Assembly (NCBI GenBank): GCA_903877385.1
Contig: CAIRDP010000062.1
Location: 49,712 to 113,711, forward strand
Length of the DNA: 64,000 bases
Reading direction: 5' to 3'
Source of the DNA: an uncultured Bacteroidales bacterium
GTDB lineage: Bacteria; Bacteroidota; Bacteroidia; Bacteroidales; FEN-979
Shown here piece after piece: positions 8,876 through 18,075 of the stretch. Under the pieces are notes generated by a model, which was not told where the DNA came from, made no database searches, and was given only the letters and a program-made list of their open reading frames with translations. Both the position numbers and the translations under genes were made by a program. Position 1 is the stretch's first letter; each line of letters opens with the position of its first letter.

Positions 8876-9670
8876 ATGAAACAATATCTTGACCTTCTTG
8901 ATTTTGTATTAAATACAGGAGTTAAAAAGGAAGACCGCACAGGAACCGGGACCCTGAGCGTTTTCGGCTACCAGATGAGGTTCAACCTGGCAAACGGCTT
9001 CCCGGCGATGACTACCAAAAAACTCCACCTCCGTTCGATCATCCATGAACTTTTATGGTTCCTCCAGGGCGCAACGAACCTTAAATACCTTCACGAGAAT
9101 AAGGTTACGATCTGGGACGAATGGGCAAAGCACAATGGTGAGCTGGGCCATATCTACGGCTACCAGTGGCGTTTCTGGCCCGATCACAAAGGCGGGCATA
9201 TCGATCAGATCAAACAGGTGGTGGAATCCATCCAAAAGAATCCCGATTCACGAAGGCATATCGTAAGCGCATGGAACGTAGGGGAACTTGACCTTATGGC
9301 CCTGCCGCCCTGCCACCTTATGTTCCAGTTCTATGTCGCCAACGGAAAGCTTTCCTGCCAGATGTACCAGAGGTCCTGTGATATCTTTCTCGGGGTCCCG
9401 TTTAATATTGCATCCTATGCGCTTCTGCTGATGATGATGGCCCAGGTGACGGGGCTAGAGCCCGGTGAATTTGTTCATACCCTGGGCGATGCCCATATCT
9501 ACCTCAACCATATTGAACAGGTGAAACTTCAGCTTACAAGAACCCCTTTTCCCTTGCCGAAAATGACCCTCAATCCCGGGGTTAACGACATCTTTAAATT
9601 CAGGTTTGAGGATTTTACCCTGAGTGATTATCAGTCGCACCCGCATATCAAGGGTGAAATTTCTGTTTAA
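8876..9670 (+). CDS. thyA: thymidylate synthase
   Basis: A 264-residue ThyA, the same length as the E. coli enzyme. It methylates dUMP to dTMP using methylene-tetrahydrofolate. Seen: the catalytic Cys in [10 protein letters not shown] at residue 146, the dUMP phosphate-binding QRSCD segment, and the RTGTG opening near residue 22. It starts 3 bases after the DUF151 stop and is followed 9 bases later by folA, which regenerates the dihydrofolate it produces. No intron or insertion. Confidence 0.98.
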   Translation: MKQYLDLLDFVLNTGVKKEDRTGTGTLSVFGYQMRFNLANGFPAMTTKKLHLRSIIHELLWFLQGATNLKYLHENKVTIWDEWAKHNGELGHIYGYQWRFWPDHKGGHIDQIKQVVESIQKNPDSRRHIVSAWNVGELDLMALPPCHLMFQFYVANGKLSCQMYQRSCDIFLGVPFNIASYALLLMMMAQVTGLEPGEFVHTLGDAHIYLNHIEQVKLQLTRTPFPLPKMTLNPGVNDIFKFRFEDFTLSDYQSHPHIKGEISV

Positions 9671-9679
9671 ATTTGTACT

Positions 9680-10168
9680 ATGCTTTCAATCATTGTTGCA
9701 ATAGCCGAAAACCTGGCGATAGGAAAGGATAATGACCTTCTGTGGCATATTCCCGAGGACCTGAAACGTTTCAAACAGATCACCCTGGGGCATACTATTA
9801 TCATGGGAAAACGAACCTGGTATTCACTCCCGAAACGCCCCCTGCCAAACCGTGTAAGCCTTGTAATTACAGATATCCCCGCTGAGGTCATCGAAGGCTG
9901 CATCATGGCGTATTCCATTGCCGATGCCATTTCAAAGTGCAGGCCGTCAGAAGAAAATTTTGTGATAGGGGGGGCCTCGGTTTACGGGCAGTTCCTGCCC
10001 CTGGCCTATCGTCTCTATCTTACCCGGGTGCATAAACCCTTCGAGGCTGACGTTTTTTTTCCTGAAATAAATTATACTGAATGGAAGCGTATCCATAAAG
10101 AAGATTTCCCTTTTGATGAAAAGCTTGGTTTCGCATACAGCTACGAGACCTATGACAGGATCAGATGA
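9680..10168 (+). CDS. folA: dihydrofolate reductase
   Basis: A 162-residue DHFR that reduces dihydrofolate with NADPH, completing the thymidylate cycle with thyA. Seen: AIAENLAIGKDNDLLWHIPEDL with the active-site Trp and acidic residue, the NADPH-binding IIMGKRTWYSLP, and the second glycine motif VIGGASVYGQF. A TAAATTTG sequence at 9668-9675 ends 4 bases before the ATG. It could be an internal promoter or chance, since it spans the thyA stop codon. The stop overlaps the next start (ATGA). Confidence 0.97.
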   Translation: MLSIIVAIAENLAIGKDNDLLWHIPEDLKRFKQITLGHTIIMGKRTWYSLPKRPLPNRVSLVITDIPAEVIEGCIMAYSIADAISKCRPSEENFVIGGASVYGQFLPLAYRLYLTRVHKPFEADVFFPEINYTEWKRIHKEDFPFDEKLGFAYSYETYDRIR

Positions 10169-11097
10169 TCACGGATGTATTTACTTCAAATCAGGGCCCC
10201 TCAACCGGCTTATCCAAGGCAGCTGATGGGAATTCAGCCCGGGGGCCCAAGCCTTCATCCAGGGGTTCGGGTATCGGGATATTCCTGCTAACTGCAGTAA
10301 TCCTGATTTTGGCCACGGCAGGCTGTAAAAAGAAAAGCACTGCCTCGGACCTGGGCCCTAACGTGAATGTTGCCGATGACATTGTGTTTACTGAACGGGG
10401 GCTCTTTCATACCTTCGACCTCCTTTTTAAAGCCAATCTCGATTCAAATATCATGGTGAACGGAGCCGGAACCATCGACAAAGCCATCATTACATATAAC
10501 AGCACCATCAGGCGGTTTTCTGTTTATTACCAGAATAAATACTGTGCCGACTGCGTGACCAGGAACGGAAATATCGTGATCACCCTTACGGGGGATTTTT
10601 TCACAACAGGGACCCAGGCCACCGTGGTATTCCAGGATTATTCGGAAGATTTGCGCAAATTTATCGGCAGGGACAACCTTATCAACTATGGATATATCCT
10701 GGGCGGGCACAGTGGCTATAACTCAACCATTGTCGGCCTCTCAATCGTGAAAGACTCTCTCCATTCAACAGTATGGAATTCACTGCTGGATTATCATATT
10801 CCCGCTGTTCTTAAAATGAATCCCGACAGCCTTTCACCCATTTCCATAACCGGAACTGCAAACGGTGTATCCTCGGCTACCTATGCCTTTTCATTTCAGA
10901 TCAGCACCGCCCTTGTGAACGATACTTACTGCCGGTGGATCAGGCAGGGCGTCATGCAGATATCAGTGCCGTCGGCAGATGTGGCAGATGGGACCATTGA
11001 ATACGTGAACAGCGGCAAATGCAACGACAGGGTCACTTATAATTTTGAAGGGACTGTATTTGAATGGTGGATAAACAAAAGGAAACTGAATTACTGA
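10165..11097 (+). CDS. predicted lipoprotein of unknown function
   Basis: A 310-residue protein, start overlapping the folA stop by 4 bases, so translationally coupled. A hydrophobic stretch ending in the lipobox LATAGC (Cys near residue 50) predicts a lipid-anchored periplasmic or outer-membrane protein. The stretch ahead of it is unusually long, about 32 polar residues, and no nearer ATG exists. The mature part is beta-rich with several Cys (KYCADC, TYCRW, GKCND). I do not recognise the family. The coupling to thyA-folA is probably just operon membership. Confidence 0.7.
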   Translation: MITDVFTSNQGPSTGLSKAADGNSARGPKPSSRGSGIGIFLLTAVILILATAGCKKKSTASDLGPNVNVADDIVFTERGLFHTFDLLFKANLDSNIMVNGAGTIDKAIITYNSTIRRFSVYYQNKYCADCVTRNGNIVITLTGDFFTTGTQATVVFQDYSEDLRKFIGRDNLINYGYILGGHSGYNSTIVGLSIVKDSLHSTVWNSLLDYHIPAVLKMNPDSLSPISITGTANGVSSATYAFSFQISTALVNDTYCRWIRQGVMQISVPSADVADGTIEYVNSGKCNDRVTYNFEGTVFEWWINKRKLNY

Positions 11098-11108
11098 TCT
11101 CTCCTGAC

Positions 11109-12395
11109 TCAGGTCTTTCGCTTTTCTTTTTTGGCAGCAGGGAACAGCACATTGTTTAATATCAGCCTGTAGCCCGGCGAATTGGGGTGGAGGTTAAGGT
11201 CGGTGGGAGGGTCGCCAACGAGGTGCTGGTAATCTTCAGGGTCATGGCCCCCTAAAAAAGTCCATGTGCCGTTTCCAAAATCCCCGTGAATATACCTGGC
11301 CTCACCAAGGGATTTGTTCTCGCCCAGGACCAGGACGCTTGGTTTAATGTATTTTTCATTGAAAGCCGTGGTCTGGCCCATAAACCCGTGGATCAGGGAT
11401 TCGTGATCCTGGCAAAGCATGGTTGGCACGGGATCCCATTTTGCAGAGAATTCGAAAAGAGAGAAAAAATCATTGTTCCAGGTCAGGTTCTTGGGCCTGG
11501 TTTCGGTGACATCTATGGAGGATATCTCGTATTGGTACGGATTATGGACCAGGCTGAAATTCTGGAAAGCGAAGCATTTCGAATAATCCAGTTTAGAGTC
11601 GGCCTGCTGGTCCATGGGGTCTCCGTCAAACATGACGTCGCAGATGTCTATCCCTTCGGCTGCAAGGGCAACATCATAGCTGTCGGGGGCGGAACACATC
11701 GAAAAAAGATACCCTCCCCCGGCAACAAAGTCCCTTATCTTCTGAGCCACGGAGAGTTTCATCTGTGAAACTTTGGCATAACCCAGCTTATGGGCCGATT
11801 CCTCCTGCAGCTGAACGTCTTCCTCGTACCAGGGGAAATTTTTATAGGCCGCCCAGAACTTTCCATACTGTCCCGTAAAGTCCTCGTGGTGCATATGCAG
11901 CCAGTCGTAAAGGGGAAGCAGTCCCGTGAGGACTTCCTCGTCATATAATATGGTATACGGAATCTCGGCATACGTGAGAACCAGGGTTACAGCATCGTCC
12001 CAGGGCCTTTTATTCTTGGGTGAATAAACTGCAATCTTCGGAGCCTTGTGAAGTTTTATCCTTTCCATATTTACCTGCGGATCGGCAATCTCCTGTAAAA
12101 TTGCATCCACCTGGGCATCGGCAAGGGCCTGGAAAGTCACACCCCTGATATTGCACTCATTCTCAACCTGCTTATTGTACTGTATAAGGAAACTGCCTCC
12201 CCTGTAATTAAGAAGCCAGTCAACTTCCATATCCTTCTGCAACACCCAGTATGAAATGCCGTATGCTTTAAGGTGGTTCTTCTGGGCCTCGTCCATGGGT
12301 AAAAGCAGGTAAGCCGCCTTTGAAGAGGCGCATAAAATCAAAAGTAAAACGATAATTATCAGCCTGTTTCTAAAACGGCATATCCGGCTGGTCAT
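11109..12395 (-). CDS. exported protein with glutamine-amidotransferase-like region (often labelled asparagine synthetase B)
   Basis: About 428 residues with a signal-like N-terminus (RLIIIVLLLILCASSKA) followed by AYLLLPMDEAQKNHLKAYG. Relatives in Bacteroidota are commonly labelled asparagine synthetase B, but no AsnB features are visible: no N-terminal catalytic Cys2 and no PP-loop. The segment GGGYLFSMCSAPDSYDVALA resembles the nucleophile region of class I glutamine-amidotransferase/ThuA-like folds. The start is ambiguous: ATGs at 12401 and 12395 both overlap the end of dnaB by about 26-32 bases in another frame. The gene follows dnaB directly and is probably co-transcribed. Function unknown. 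Confidence 0.65.
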   Translation of the reverse strand: MTSRICRFRNRLIIIVLLLILCASSKAAYLLLPMDEAQKNHLKAYGISYWVLQKDMEVDWLLNYRGGSFLIQYNKQVENECNIRGVTFQALADAQVDAILQEIADPQVNMERIKLHKAPKIAVYSPKNKRPWDDAVTLVLTYAEIPYTILYDEEVLTGLLPLYDWLHMHHEDFTGQYGKFWAAYKNFPWYEEDVQLQEESAHKLGYAKVSQMKLSVAQKIRDFVAGGGYLFSMCSAPDSYDVALAAEGIDICDVMFDGDPMDQQADSKLDYSKCFAFQNFSLVHNPYQYEISSIDVTETRPKNLTWNNDFFSLFEFSAKWDPVPTMLCQDHESLIHGFMGQTTAFNEKYIKPSVLVLGENKSLGEARYIHGDFGNGTWTFLGGHDPEDYQHLVGDPPTDLNLHPNSPGYRLILNNVLFPAAKKEKRKT

Positions 12396-13938
12396 GGTCA
12401 TCCATTTTCGACATGATGGTGCGGGTGCGCACCGAACCATCAAACGATGTATTGGCCGAAATAGTATTCGCCGGGGTGTACTCCTGCTCGGTATCGGTGA
12501 ACTTCGCAAATTTCGAAATGAACTTGAGGGGAATATCTTTCAGGGGGCCGTTACGGTTCTTTGCAATACTTACTTCGGCTGTGCCTGATGTTGAATCCCC
12601 GTGTTCGTCAACATCGATCTTGTAATATTCGGGCCGGTAGATAAACATTACCATATCTGCATCCTGCTCGATGGAGCCTGACTCACGAAGGTCGGAAAGT
12701 ATGGGCTTGGCGGCTGCTGAACGTTTTTCGGGTGCGCGGCTCAGCTGCGAAAGGGCAATCACCGGGATGTCGAGTTCCTTGGCAAGGCTCTTAAGCCCTC
12801 TCGAAATGCTGCTGATCTCCTGTTCCCTGTTCCCTTTCGTTTCATGGCCTCCCTGCATCAGCTGAAGGTAATCTACAACAATGAGCTGGATATCATGCCT
12901 TGCTTTAAGCCTTCTCGACTTGGCACGGAGGTCGAAGATCGATAAGGCGGCTGTGTCATCAAGGTAGATCGGGGCCTCGAGAAGGTTCCCGATCTTGGCA
13001 TTAAGCTGCTGCCATTCATATTCTTCCATGGTCCCTTTACGGAGTTTTTCCTGGGGGATTTCCGTTTCGGAGGAGATCAGGCGGGTCACCAGCTGAACTG
13101 CCGACATTTCAAGGGAAAACACGGCCACCGGTTTTTTAAAATCAACAGCTGCATTCCTGGCCATAGTCAGTGCGAAAGCTGTCTTGCCCATACCGGGGCG
13201 GGATGCAATGATCACAAGATCCGATTTCTGCCAGCCGGAAGTGATGCGGTCAAGTTCGGTAAACCCCGAACCGACTCCCCTGAGCGATCCTTCATGCCCC
13301 CGGGCTGCAGTGATCTCCTTGATGGCTTCCCTGATGATCGACTGCATGTCCATGTATGTCTTGCCTATGCTGCTTTCGCTTATCGAAAACAAGCCTGTCT
13401 CGGCCTTGTCGAGGAGGTCGAATACATCGGTTGAATCTTCGTAGGCATCCTTAATGATCTCCGAGGATATTCTTATGAGTTCCCTTTGAATGTACTTCTG
13501 CAGTATGATCCTGGCATGGAATTCTATATTTGCGGCAGATGCAACCCTGTTCGTCAGGTTCGTGATATAATACGCTCCCCCTACTATTTCAAGTTCCCCT
13601 GCCTGCCTCAGGTCTTCGGTCACAGTAAGTATGTCAACCGGCTGGTTGCTTCCGTAAAGCCTGTGGATAGCCGCGTAAATTTTCTGGTTCTGTTCCTTGT
13701 AAAAAACTTCAGGTTTAAGGATCTCGATAACTTCGGCAAGCTTGTCGTTTTCGAGCATCATAGCCCCTAAAACCGCCTCTTCCAGGTCAACAGCCTGGGG
13801 AGGGACCTTCCCGTGCTCAAAAAAAGCATTGGACCCCCCGGCAGGGCTGGCTTTCCTGCGTAATCCCCTTGCCTCGTCCTTATTTGCAGGCCCGTCCGCC
13901 GCACCTCGCTTATTCTGGTTGCTCCCTCTGTCTTCCAT
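12370..13938 (-). CDS. dnaB: replicative DNA helicase DnaB
   Basis: A 522-residue hexameric 5'-3' replicative helicase. An N-terminal DnaB domain begins after about 40 polar residues (LEEAVLGAMMLE). It is followed by a linker, the RecA-like domain with Walker A ASRPGMGKTAF near residue 245, Walker B LIVVDYLQLM, and the SRAPEKR arginine-finger region. No intein interrupts it. The N-terminal extension (ARGLRRKASPAGGSN) and C-terminal tail (QPDMPF) are unconserved-looking. The -7 box ends only 4 bases before the ATG, which suggests a leaderless or near-leaderless mRNA. Confidence 0.98.
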   Translation of the reverse strand: MEDRGSNQNKRGAADGPANKDEARGLRRKASPAGGSNAFFEHGKVPPQAVDLEEAVLGAMMLENDKLAEVIEILKPEVFYKEQNQKIYAAIHRLYGSNQPVDILTVTEDLRQAGELEIVGGAYYITNLTNRVASAANIEFHARIILQKYIQRELIRISSEIIKDAYEDSTDVFDLLDKAETGLFSISESSIGKTYMDMQSIIREAIKEITAARGHEGSLRGVGSGFTELDRITSGWQKSDLVIIASRPGMGKTAFALTMARNAAVDFKKPVAVFSLEMSAVQLVTRLISSETEIPQEKLRKGTMEEYEWQQLNAKIGNLLEAPIYLDDTAALSIFDLRAKSRRLKARHDIQLIVVDYLQLMQGGHETKGNREQEISSISRGLKSLAKELDIPVIALSQLSRAPEKRSAAAKPILSDLRESGSIEQDADMVMFIYRPEYYKIDVDEHGDSTSGTAEVSIAKNRNGPLKDIPLKFISKFAKFTDTEQEYTPANTISANTSFDGSVRTRTIMSKMDDHDQPDMPF

Positions 13939-13942
13939 TTGC

Positions 13943-13950
13943 CAAAAATA
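13943..13950 (-). promoter_or_regulatory. -7 box abutting the dnaB start
   Basis: Minus strand TATTTTTG matches TAnnTTTG and ends 4 bases before the ATG at 13938. By analogy with rnpB below, transcription would start at or within a few bases of the start codon. Confidence 0.5.
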
Positions 13951-14001
13951 CTATGAAAGTCAAATATCCCGGACTATTCCTGCATAATTAGTTTTCAACA
14001 A

Positions 14002-15285
14002 TCACAAAGCAAACAATAGGCCGATATGCCCCCAGGCATGCCACCACCTGTGGCTGAATTCAGGGCTTAATACGGTCTGTTCCAGTTCAATCCCTATGGC
14101 TCCGTATGTAATCGTAAAACCTGCCGATGATTGGGTCACAACACCCGAAACCGAAGAGGCAGGGAGGGTGTACGGGCTGCTGCGGTTTATCATGCCTCCC
14201 TCGAGTGTTGCATCATAGGCAACCAGCCTTGCCGCTCCCCTGAAGGTAAAGAAATACTGAGCAAGCCTGTACCCCCCGGCTTTCAGCAACCGTTTCTTGC
14301 GAACCCCGAGGTCGGAGAAATAATCGTTGAACCATCCTATCCTCAGGCTTGCACAACCTCCTATATTGTCGTACAAGGTACCCAATGATCCCGATCCTGC
14401 AAGGATCAGCTGTAAATGCTTTGAATTTATGACACCCTTCTCAAGCGAAAAATTGTAACTCAGCAGGGCATCGGTACCCACCTGGTAGTCCCAGCCCAGG
14501 GGCTCTGAATTGGTTGGCACATATTTGTGAAAAAGATCCTGTACCGTTCCTCCCAGTGAAAACTTGCCTATAATTCCTATGTCAAATTCAGACCTCTGCC
14601 TGAAATGGTGCTGCTCATCGTTGGTTATTTTAAAGCTTCCGATATAAAGGTATGCGGCATAGGGCCGATCCCCATAAAGGATCCCGCCCAGTTTAGTGGT
14701 TGAGGGGGTATACAGGTTCTGGACCAGCGAAAGGCCATAATAATTCTTTGCCCTGCCCCAGTATGGCAGCAGCATATATTTAACCGGATTGACGCTGATT
14801 GCAGGGGCCACATAATCAAATCGTATGCCGTTCGTATAGAACTGGTCGGTATAGTCAAAAATATCATTATCGAAACCGATTTTCAGTATCCTGTCATTGC
14901 TCAGGCTGATTGCCGATTGAAATAGAGTGTCGGAGCCCTGCATGCGGGCCAGGTCCTTGTTCAGGGGCTCCGAAAAGTCGGGGTTGATGCCCGATGGCCT
15001 GAGGCTTTCGATGTTTCTGACCCGGGTTGAATCTGAATGTTTGTACGAAGTAACAATCACCACTTTTACCGGCTTGTTTTTATGTGATTTGTGTTTTTGA
15101 CTGCGGATGTCGTCTCTGGTTTGAGCCATGGGTTTTCCCGGCCCGGCCTTTGCCCGGCTTTTGCCCGATTGTTCAATGATTGCTTTTAGCCTTGAAGGCG
15201 GGATGACTTTGTTTTGCGCCTGCCGGCCATCCGGAGAACAGGCAACAAGAAAAGAAAGAATGATAATGGTGATATAAAGCCTCAT
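14002..15285 (-). CDS. LpxR-like lipid A 3'-O-deacylase (DUF2219)
   Basis: About 427 residues. A signal/lipobox-like N-terminus (LSFLVAC) and a basic linker of about 90 residues precede an outer-membrane barrel domain of the LpxR/DUF2219 family. Seen: FDNDIFDYTDQFYTNGI near residues 135-151, with the Asn-Asp pair and Thr expected in the LpxR active site, and GDRPYAAYLYIG. LpxR removes the 3'-acyloxyacyl chain from lipid A. The gene lies 20 bases downstream of lpxK, the lipid A 4'-kinase, which supports a lipid A role. A TTG at 15294 lies inside a -7 box, so ATG 15285 is used. Confidence 0.8.
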   Translation of the reverse strand: MRLYITIIILSFLVACSPDGRQAQNKVIPPSRLKAIIEQSGKSRAKAGPGKPMAQTRDDIRSQKHKSHKNKPVKVVIVTSYKHSDSTRVRNIESLRPSGINPDFSEPLNKDLARMQGSDTLFQSAISLSNDRILKIGFDNDIFDYTDQFYTNGIRFDYVAPAISVNPVKYMLLPYWGRAKNYYGLSLVQNLYTPSTTKLGGILYGDRPYAAYLYIGSFKITNDEQHHFRQRSEFDIGIIGKFSLGGTVQDLFHKYVPTNSEPLGWDYQVGTDALLSYNFSLEKGVINSKHLQLILAGSGSLGTLYDNIGGCASLRIGWFNDYFSDLGVRKKRLLKAGGYRLAQYFFTFRGAARLVAYDATLEGGMINRSSPYTLPASSVSGVVTQSSAGFTITYGAIGIELEQTVLSPEFSHRWWHAWGHIGLLFAL

Positions 15286-15291
15286 TGGCTG

Positions 15292-15299
15292 CAAAGGTA
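15292..15299 (-). promoter_or_regulatory. -7 box between lpxK and the LpxR gene
   Basis: Minus strand TACCTTTG matches TAnnTTTG, 6 bases before ATG 15285. It would allow transcription of the LpxR gene apart from lpxK, again with almost no leader. Confidence 0.45.
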
Positions 15300-15305
15300 G
15301 CTAAT

Positions 15306-16370
15306 TCAAAGGCTTGTTTTATACCTGTTTACATAGCCCAGAACCCGGCTGTCGAAAAGCTCTTTATCGCTTCCGTGAAATTCAATGCTTATCGGGATGT
15401 AAAAGATGGGAAGATGTTCCAGTAGAGGCGAAAGTTCGGCAGTCCTGAGCCGCATCGCATCTTTCTCGGTGGTTATAATGACTTTTTTCTGAGTGGGGAT
15501 TTCGTTGAACCTGGTTTCTATCAATGCAACATCAGATGCTGTAAACGCGTGATGGTCGTTAAACCTCAGCAGAACAATATCAGAGCATAATCTTTCGATA
15601 TGTTCCTGCAGGAAGCTGTGATCGGCAATGCCAGTGAGCAGGAGAATGCTCAACAGTTTCAAAGGGAAAGCCGAAGGGGCAGGCTCAAGCAAAGGAACAG
15701 GTTCATTGTAAGCAATATACGAGAAAAAAATCTGCTGATGCTTTTGGATCTTAAGGTCTTCTATGACCCTTCTTCTTGAAATAGGGGAGAATATCTTCGG
15801 GGTTTTGGTGACAACGATTATATTCGCCCTGTTTGCCCCTGACGGGAATTCCCTCAGGGTCCCTGAAGGAACAACATGGTCTTCGCTGTACAGCTTTGAA
15901 TAAGAAGTCAGAAGAATAGAAAGCCCGGGTCTTACATACCTGTGCTGGAAAGCGTCATCCAGAAGGACCACATCGAGATCGTTGTACCTGCTTATCAGAT
16001 TGGTAAGCCCCCGTTTCCTTTTCTCATCAACGGCAACTTTGATATTGTCGAATTTGCTTACAAGCTGAAGGGGTTCATCCCCGATCTCGTTCACCTTTGA
16101 CCCTGGGGATGCAAGAATAAATCCCTTGCTTTCACGGCCATAGCCCCGGCTTAAGGTGGCTACAGAAACCGAACTTGACAACATGCGGATAAGGTATTCG
16201 ATATGAGGGGTCTTGCCGGTACCTCCCATCGAAAGGTTACCGACCGAAATCACAGCTTTGTCAAAATGGGCAGATGGAAGTATCCTCAGGTCGAACAAGA
16301 TGTTCCTCAGCTGCATTACAAATCCGTAAACCAGGGAAAATGGATATAATATGTATTGAAGCAACTGCAT
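15306..16370 (-). CDS. lpxK: tetraacyldisaccharide 4'-kinase
   Basis: A 354-residue LpxK, the inner-membrane-associated kinase that phosphorylates the 4' position of the lipid A precursor. Seen: an N-terminal hydrophobic helix (YILYPFSLVYGFVMQL), Walker A GNLSMGGTGKTPH near residues 45-57, and LLDDAFQHRYV, a family signature. The open frame can begin at TTG 16379, but ATG 16370 is preferred. Other lpx genes are absent from the window, but an LpxR-type deacylase gene follows directly. Confidence 0.95.
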   Translation of the reverse strand: MQLLQYILYPFSLVYGFVMQLRNILFDLRILPSAHFDKAVISVGNLSMGGTGKTPHIEYLIRMLSSSVSVATLSRGYGRESKGFILASPGSKVNEIGDEPLQLVSKFDNIKVAVDEKRKRGLTNLISRYNDLDVVLLDDAFQHRYVRPGLSILLTSYSKLYSEDHVVPSGTLREFPSGANRANIIVVTKTPKIFSPISRRRVIEDLKIQKHQQIFFSYIAYNEPVPLLEPAPSAFPLKLLSILLLTGIADHSFLQEHIERLCSDIVLLRFNDHHAFTASDVALIETRFNEIPTQKKVIITTEKDAMRLRTAELSPLLEHLPIFYIPISIEFHGSDKELFDSRVLGYVNRYKTSL

Positions 16371-16422
16371 ATATTTCAATGCCGAAATTAAGAAAAAATC
16401 AGAATGTTATGGCAGGCAGGGA

Positions 16423-16818
16423 TTAATATTGATTAGCCTTTTTGAGAAGATACTTCAGATTTTTGAGTAATTCCGATATTCCGTTCTCCAGTTTGCTTGT
16501 CTTAACAATGAAATCAGCTGCCCCGGATTCAAGTAATTTCATAGCCAGAACAGGATCGGCAATGGACGAAAAATAAATCACCCTCACTTCCGGAAAAGAA
16601 TCGCTTACTTTTCTGAGGAAATCAAATCCTGTATAGTTGCCTATATCGTAATCGGTGATGATAATGTCAGGGACTGTGCCTCTTTGCAGTCTGAATAAAC
16701 ATTCCTGCCCGTTTGGAAAGTTTTGGACCTGGCTTAATTTATTGATATTCAGATGGTATTTGATCAGGCTGTTATGGATCGGGTTCCTGTCGACAATGAA
16801 AATACTTGGTGTTTGCAT
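16423..16818 (-). CDS. stand-alone response-regulator receiver domain
   Basis: A 131-residue CheY-like protein with no output domain. Seen: phospho-acceptor Asp56 (IIITDYDIG), conserved Lys106 (FIVKTSKL) and Ser84/85 at the switch position. The usual pair of acidic residues at the N-terminal strand is reduced to one (VDRNP, Asp10 followed by Arg), which may alter Mg2+ binding. No histidine kinase is nearby. Its partner and output are unknown. It lies 52 bases upstream of lpxK and diverges from the DUF34 gene. Confidence 0.85.
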   Translation of the reverse strand: MQTPSIFIVDRNPIHNSLIKYHLNINKLSQVQNFPNGQECLFRLQRGTVPDIIITDYDIGNYTGFDFLRKVSDSFPEVRVIYFSSIADPVLAMKLLESGAADFIVKTSKLENGISELLKNLKYLLKKANQY

Positions 16819-16924
16819 AAAAACCTGAGCAGGTGTTTTCTAGTATTCAAATATTCAAAAAAAATGGACTTTCTTTCCAGGCCTGCTCCGAAAACTTTTA
16901 AACAACTTACTAACACGAAACCTC

Positions 16925-16952
16925 TTGTAAATCCTTGGATTTCTTATTTTTG
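16925..16952 (+). promoter_or_regulatory. promoter of the DUF34-CdsZ-TPR operon
   Basis: TTG (16925-16927), 17 bases, then TATTTTTG (16945-16952). The box ends 20 bases before the ATG at 16973. One of the best -33/-7 pairs in the window. Confidence 0.7.
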
Positions 16953-16972
16953 CGGGATCAATTTCAGAAAAG

Positions 16973-18067
16973 ATGCAACTGAAGGAACTTACCGGATTCC
17001 TCGAGAGCTTTGCTCCGCTTGCTTTCCAGGAGGATTATGACAATTCGGGGCTGATTGCAGGGAACCCTGAACAGGAAATAAATGCAGCCCTTCTTTGCCT
17101 GGATATTACCCGGGGTACGGTTGATGAAGCTATAAGAAGGGGCTGCAATCTCATTATTTCGCATCATCCTTTTATATTTCACGGGCTGAAAAAGCTTGAA
17201 GCGGGGAAAAGTGAATCCGAAATCCTTGTCAAGTTGATAAAGAATGATATCGCGGTATATGCCATCCACACGAACCTTGATAATGCCCGTGAGGGTCTTA
17301 ATGCATACATCTGCAGTAAGCTCGGCCTTTCGGGCCTGAAGATCCTGAGTGAAAAAAGCGGAATGCTGTCAAAACTGGTGACTTTCTGTCCTTTGGATTA
17401 TGCTCCCGGGGTACGGCAGGCAATATTTGATGCAGGCGCCGGTATTCTTGGAAAATATGATTTCTGCAGCTTTAATGTCAACGGGCAGGGGACTTTCAGG
17501 GCATCTCCTGATGCAAATCCTTTTATTGGGGAGAAAAATTCCCTGCATTTTGAAGACGAGACAAGGATTGAGGTCATTTTCCCCTCCCATATCGAAGGAC
17601 GGCTTTTAAAGGCCCTGAGGGAAGCCCACCCTTACGAGGAAGTTGCCTTTGATATATACCCCTTGTCAAATCCGTATCCTGCATGCGGGGCCGGGATGTA
17701 CGGCGAACTCACCAAAGCCATGAATGCAGCAGACTTCCTGGAACTGGTGAAGCATAAGCTGAAAATAAAAATGATACGGCATAGCCAGCTGCCCGCGAAG
17801 CCGGTTTTAAGGGTTGCAGTATGCAGCGGATCAGGAGGTTTCCTTCTGCCCGGGGCGATAAAAGCCGGGGCCGACGTGTTTCTTACCGCCGATGTGAAAT
17901 ACCATGATTTTTTCGATGCAAACGGGAACATTCTCCTGGCCGATATAGGGCATTATGAAAGCGAGCAATGGATAAAAGACCTGCTGACCGAAAGATTAAT
18001 GGAAAAATTTCCTACCTTTGCAGTCCTTTCCTCAGGACTCAATACTAATCCTGTTCATTATTTATAA
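16973..18067 (+). CDS. Nif3-like dinuclear metal centre protein (DUF34/YbgI)
   Basis: A 364-residue DUF34/NIF3-family protein, often annotated as GTP cyclohydrolase I type 2 homologue. Seen: the metal-binding ISHHPFIFHG (His64/His65), AIHTNLDNA, and the C-terminal DIGHYESEQ. The length fits the two-domain form with an inserted PII/CutA-like domain at about residues 130-230. The biochemical role of the family is unsettled; metal insertion or chaperone functions have been proposed. It is followed 8 bases later by a CdsZ-type zinc ribbon gene, a pairing that recurs in other bacteria. Confidence 0.92.
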   Translation: MQLKELTGFLESFAPLAFQEDYDNSGLIAGNPEQEINAALLCLDITRGTVDEAIRRGCNLIISHHPFIFHGLKKLEAGKSESEILVKLIKNDIAVYAIHTNLDNAREGLNAYICSKLGLSGLKILSEKSGMLSKLVTFCPLDYAPGVRQAIFDAGAGILGKYDFCSFNVNGQGTFRASPDANPFIGEKNSLHFEDETRIEVIFPSHIEGRLLKALREAHPYEEVAFDIYPLSNPYPACGAGMYGELTKAMNAADFLELVKHKLKIKMIRHSQLPAKPVLRVAVCSGSGGFLLPGAIKAGADVFLTADVKYHDFFDANGNILLADIGHYESEQWIKDLLTERLMEKFPTFAVLSSGLNTNPVHYL

Positions 18068-18075
18068 AGATTGAT

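Noticed and set aside
12370..13938. Intein in dnaB (also considered for gyrB and thyA)
   Set aside because: Lengths are normal and conserved motifs are uninterrupted.
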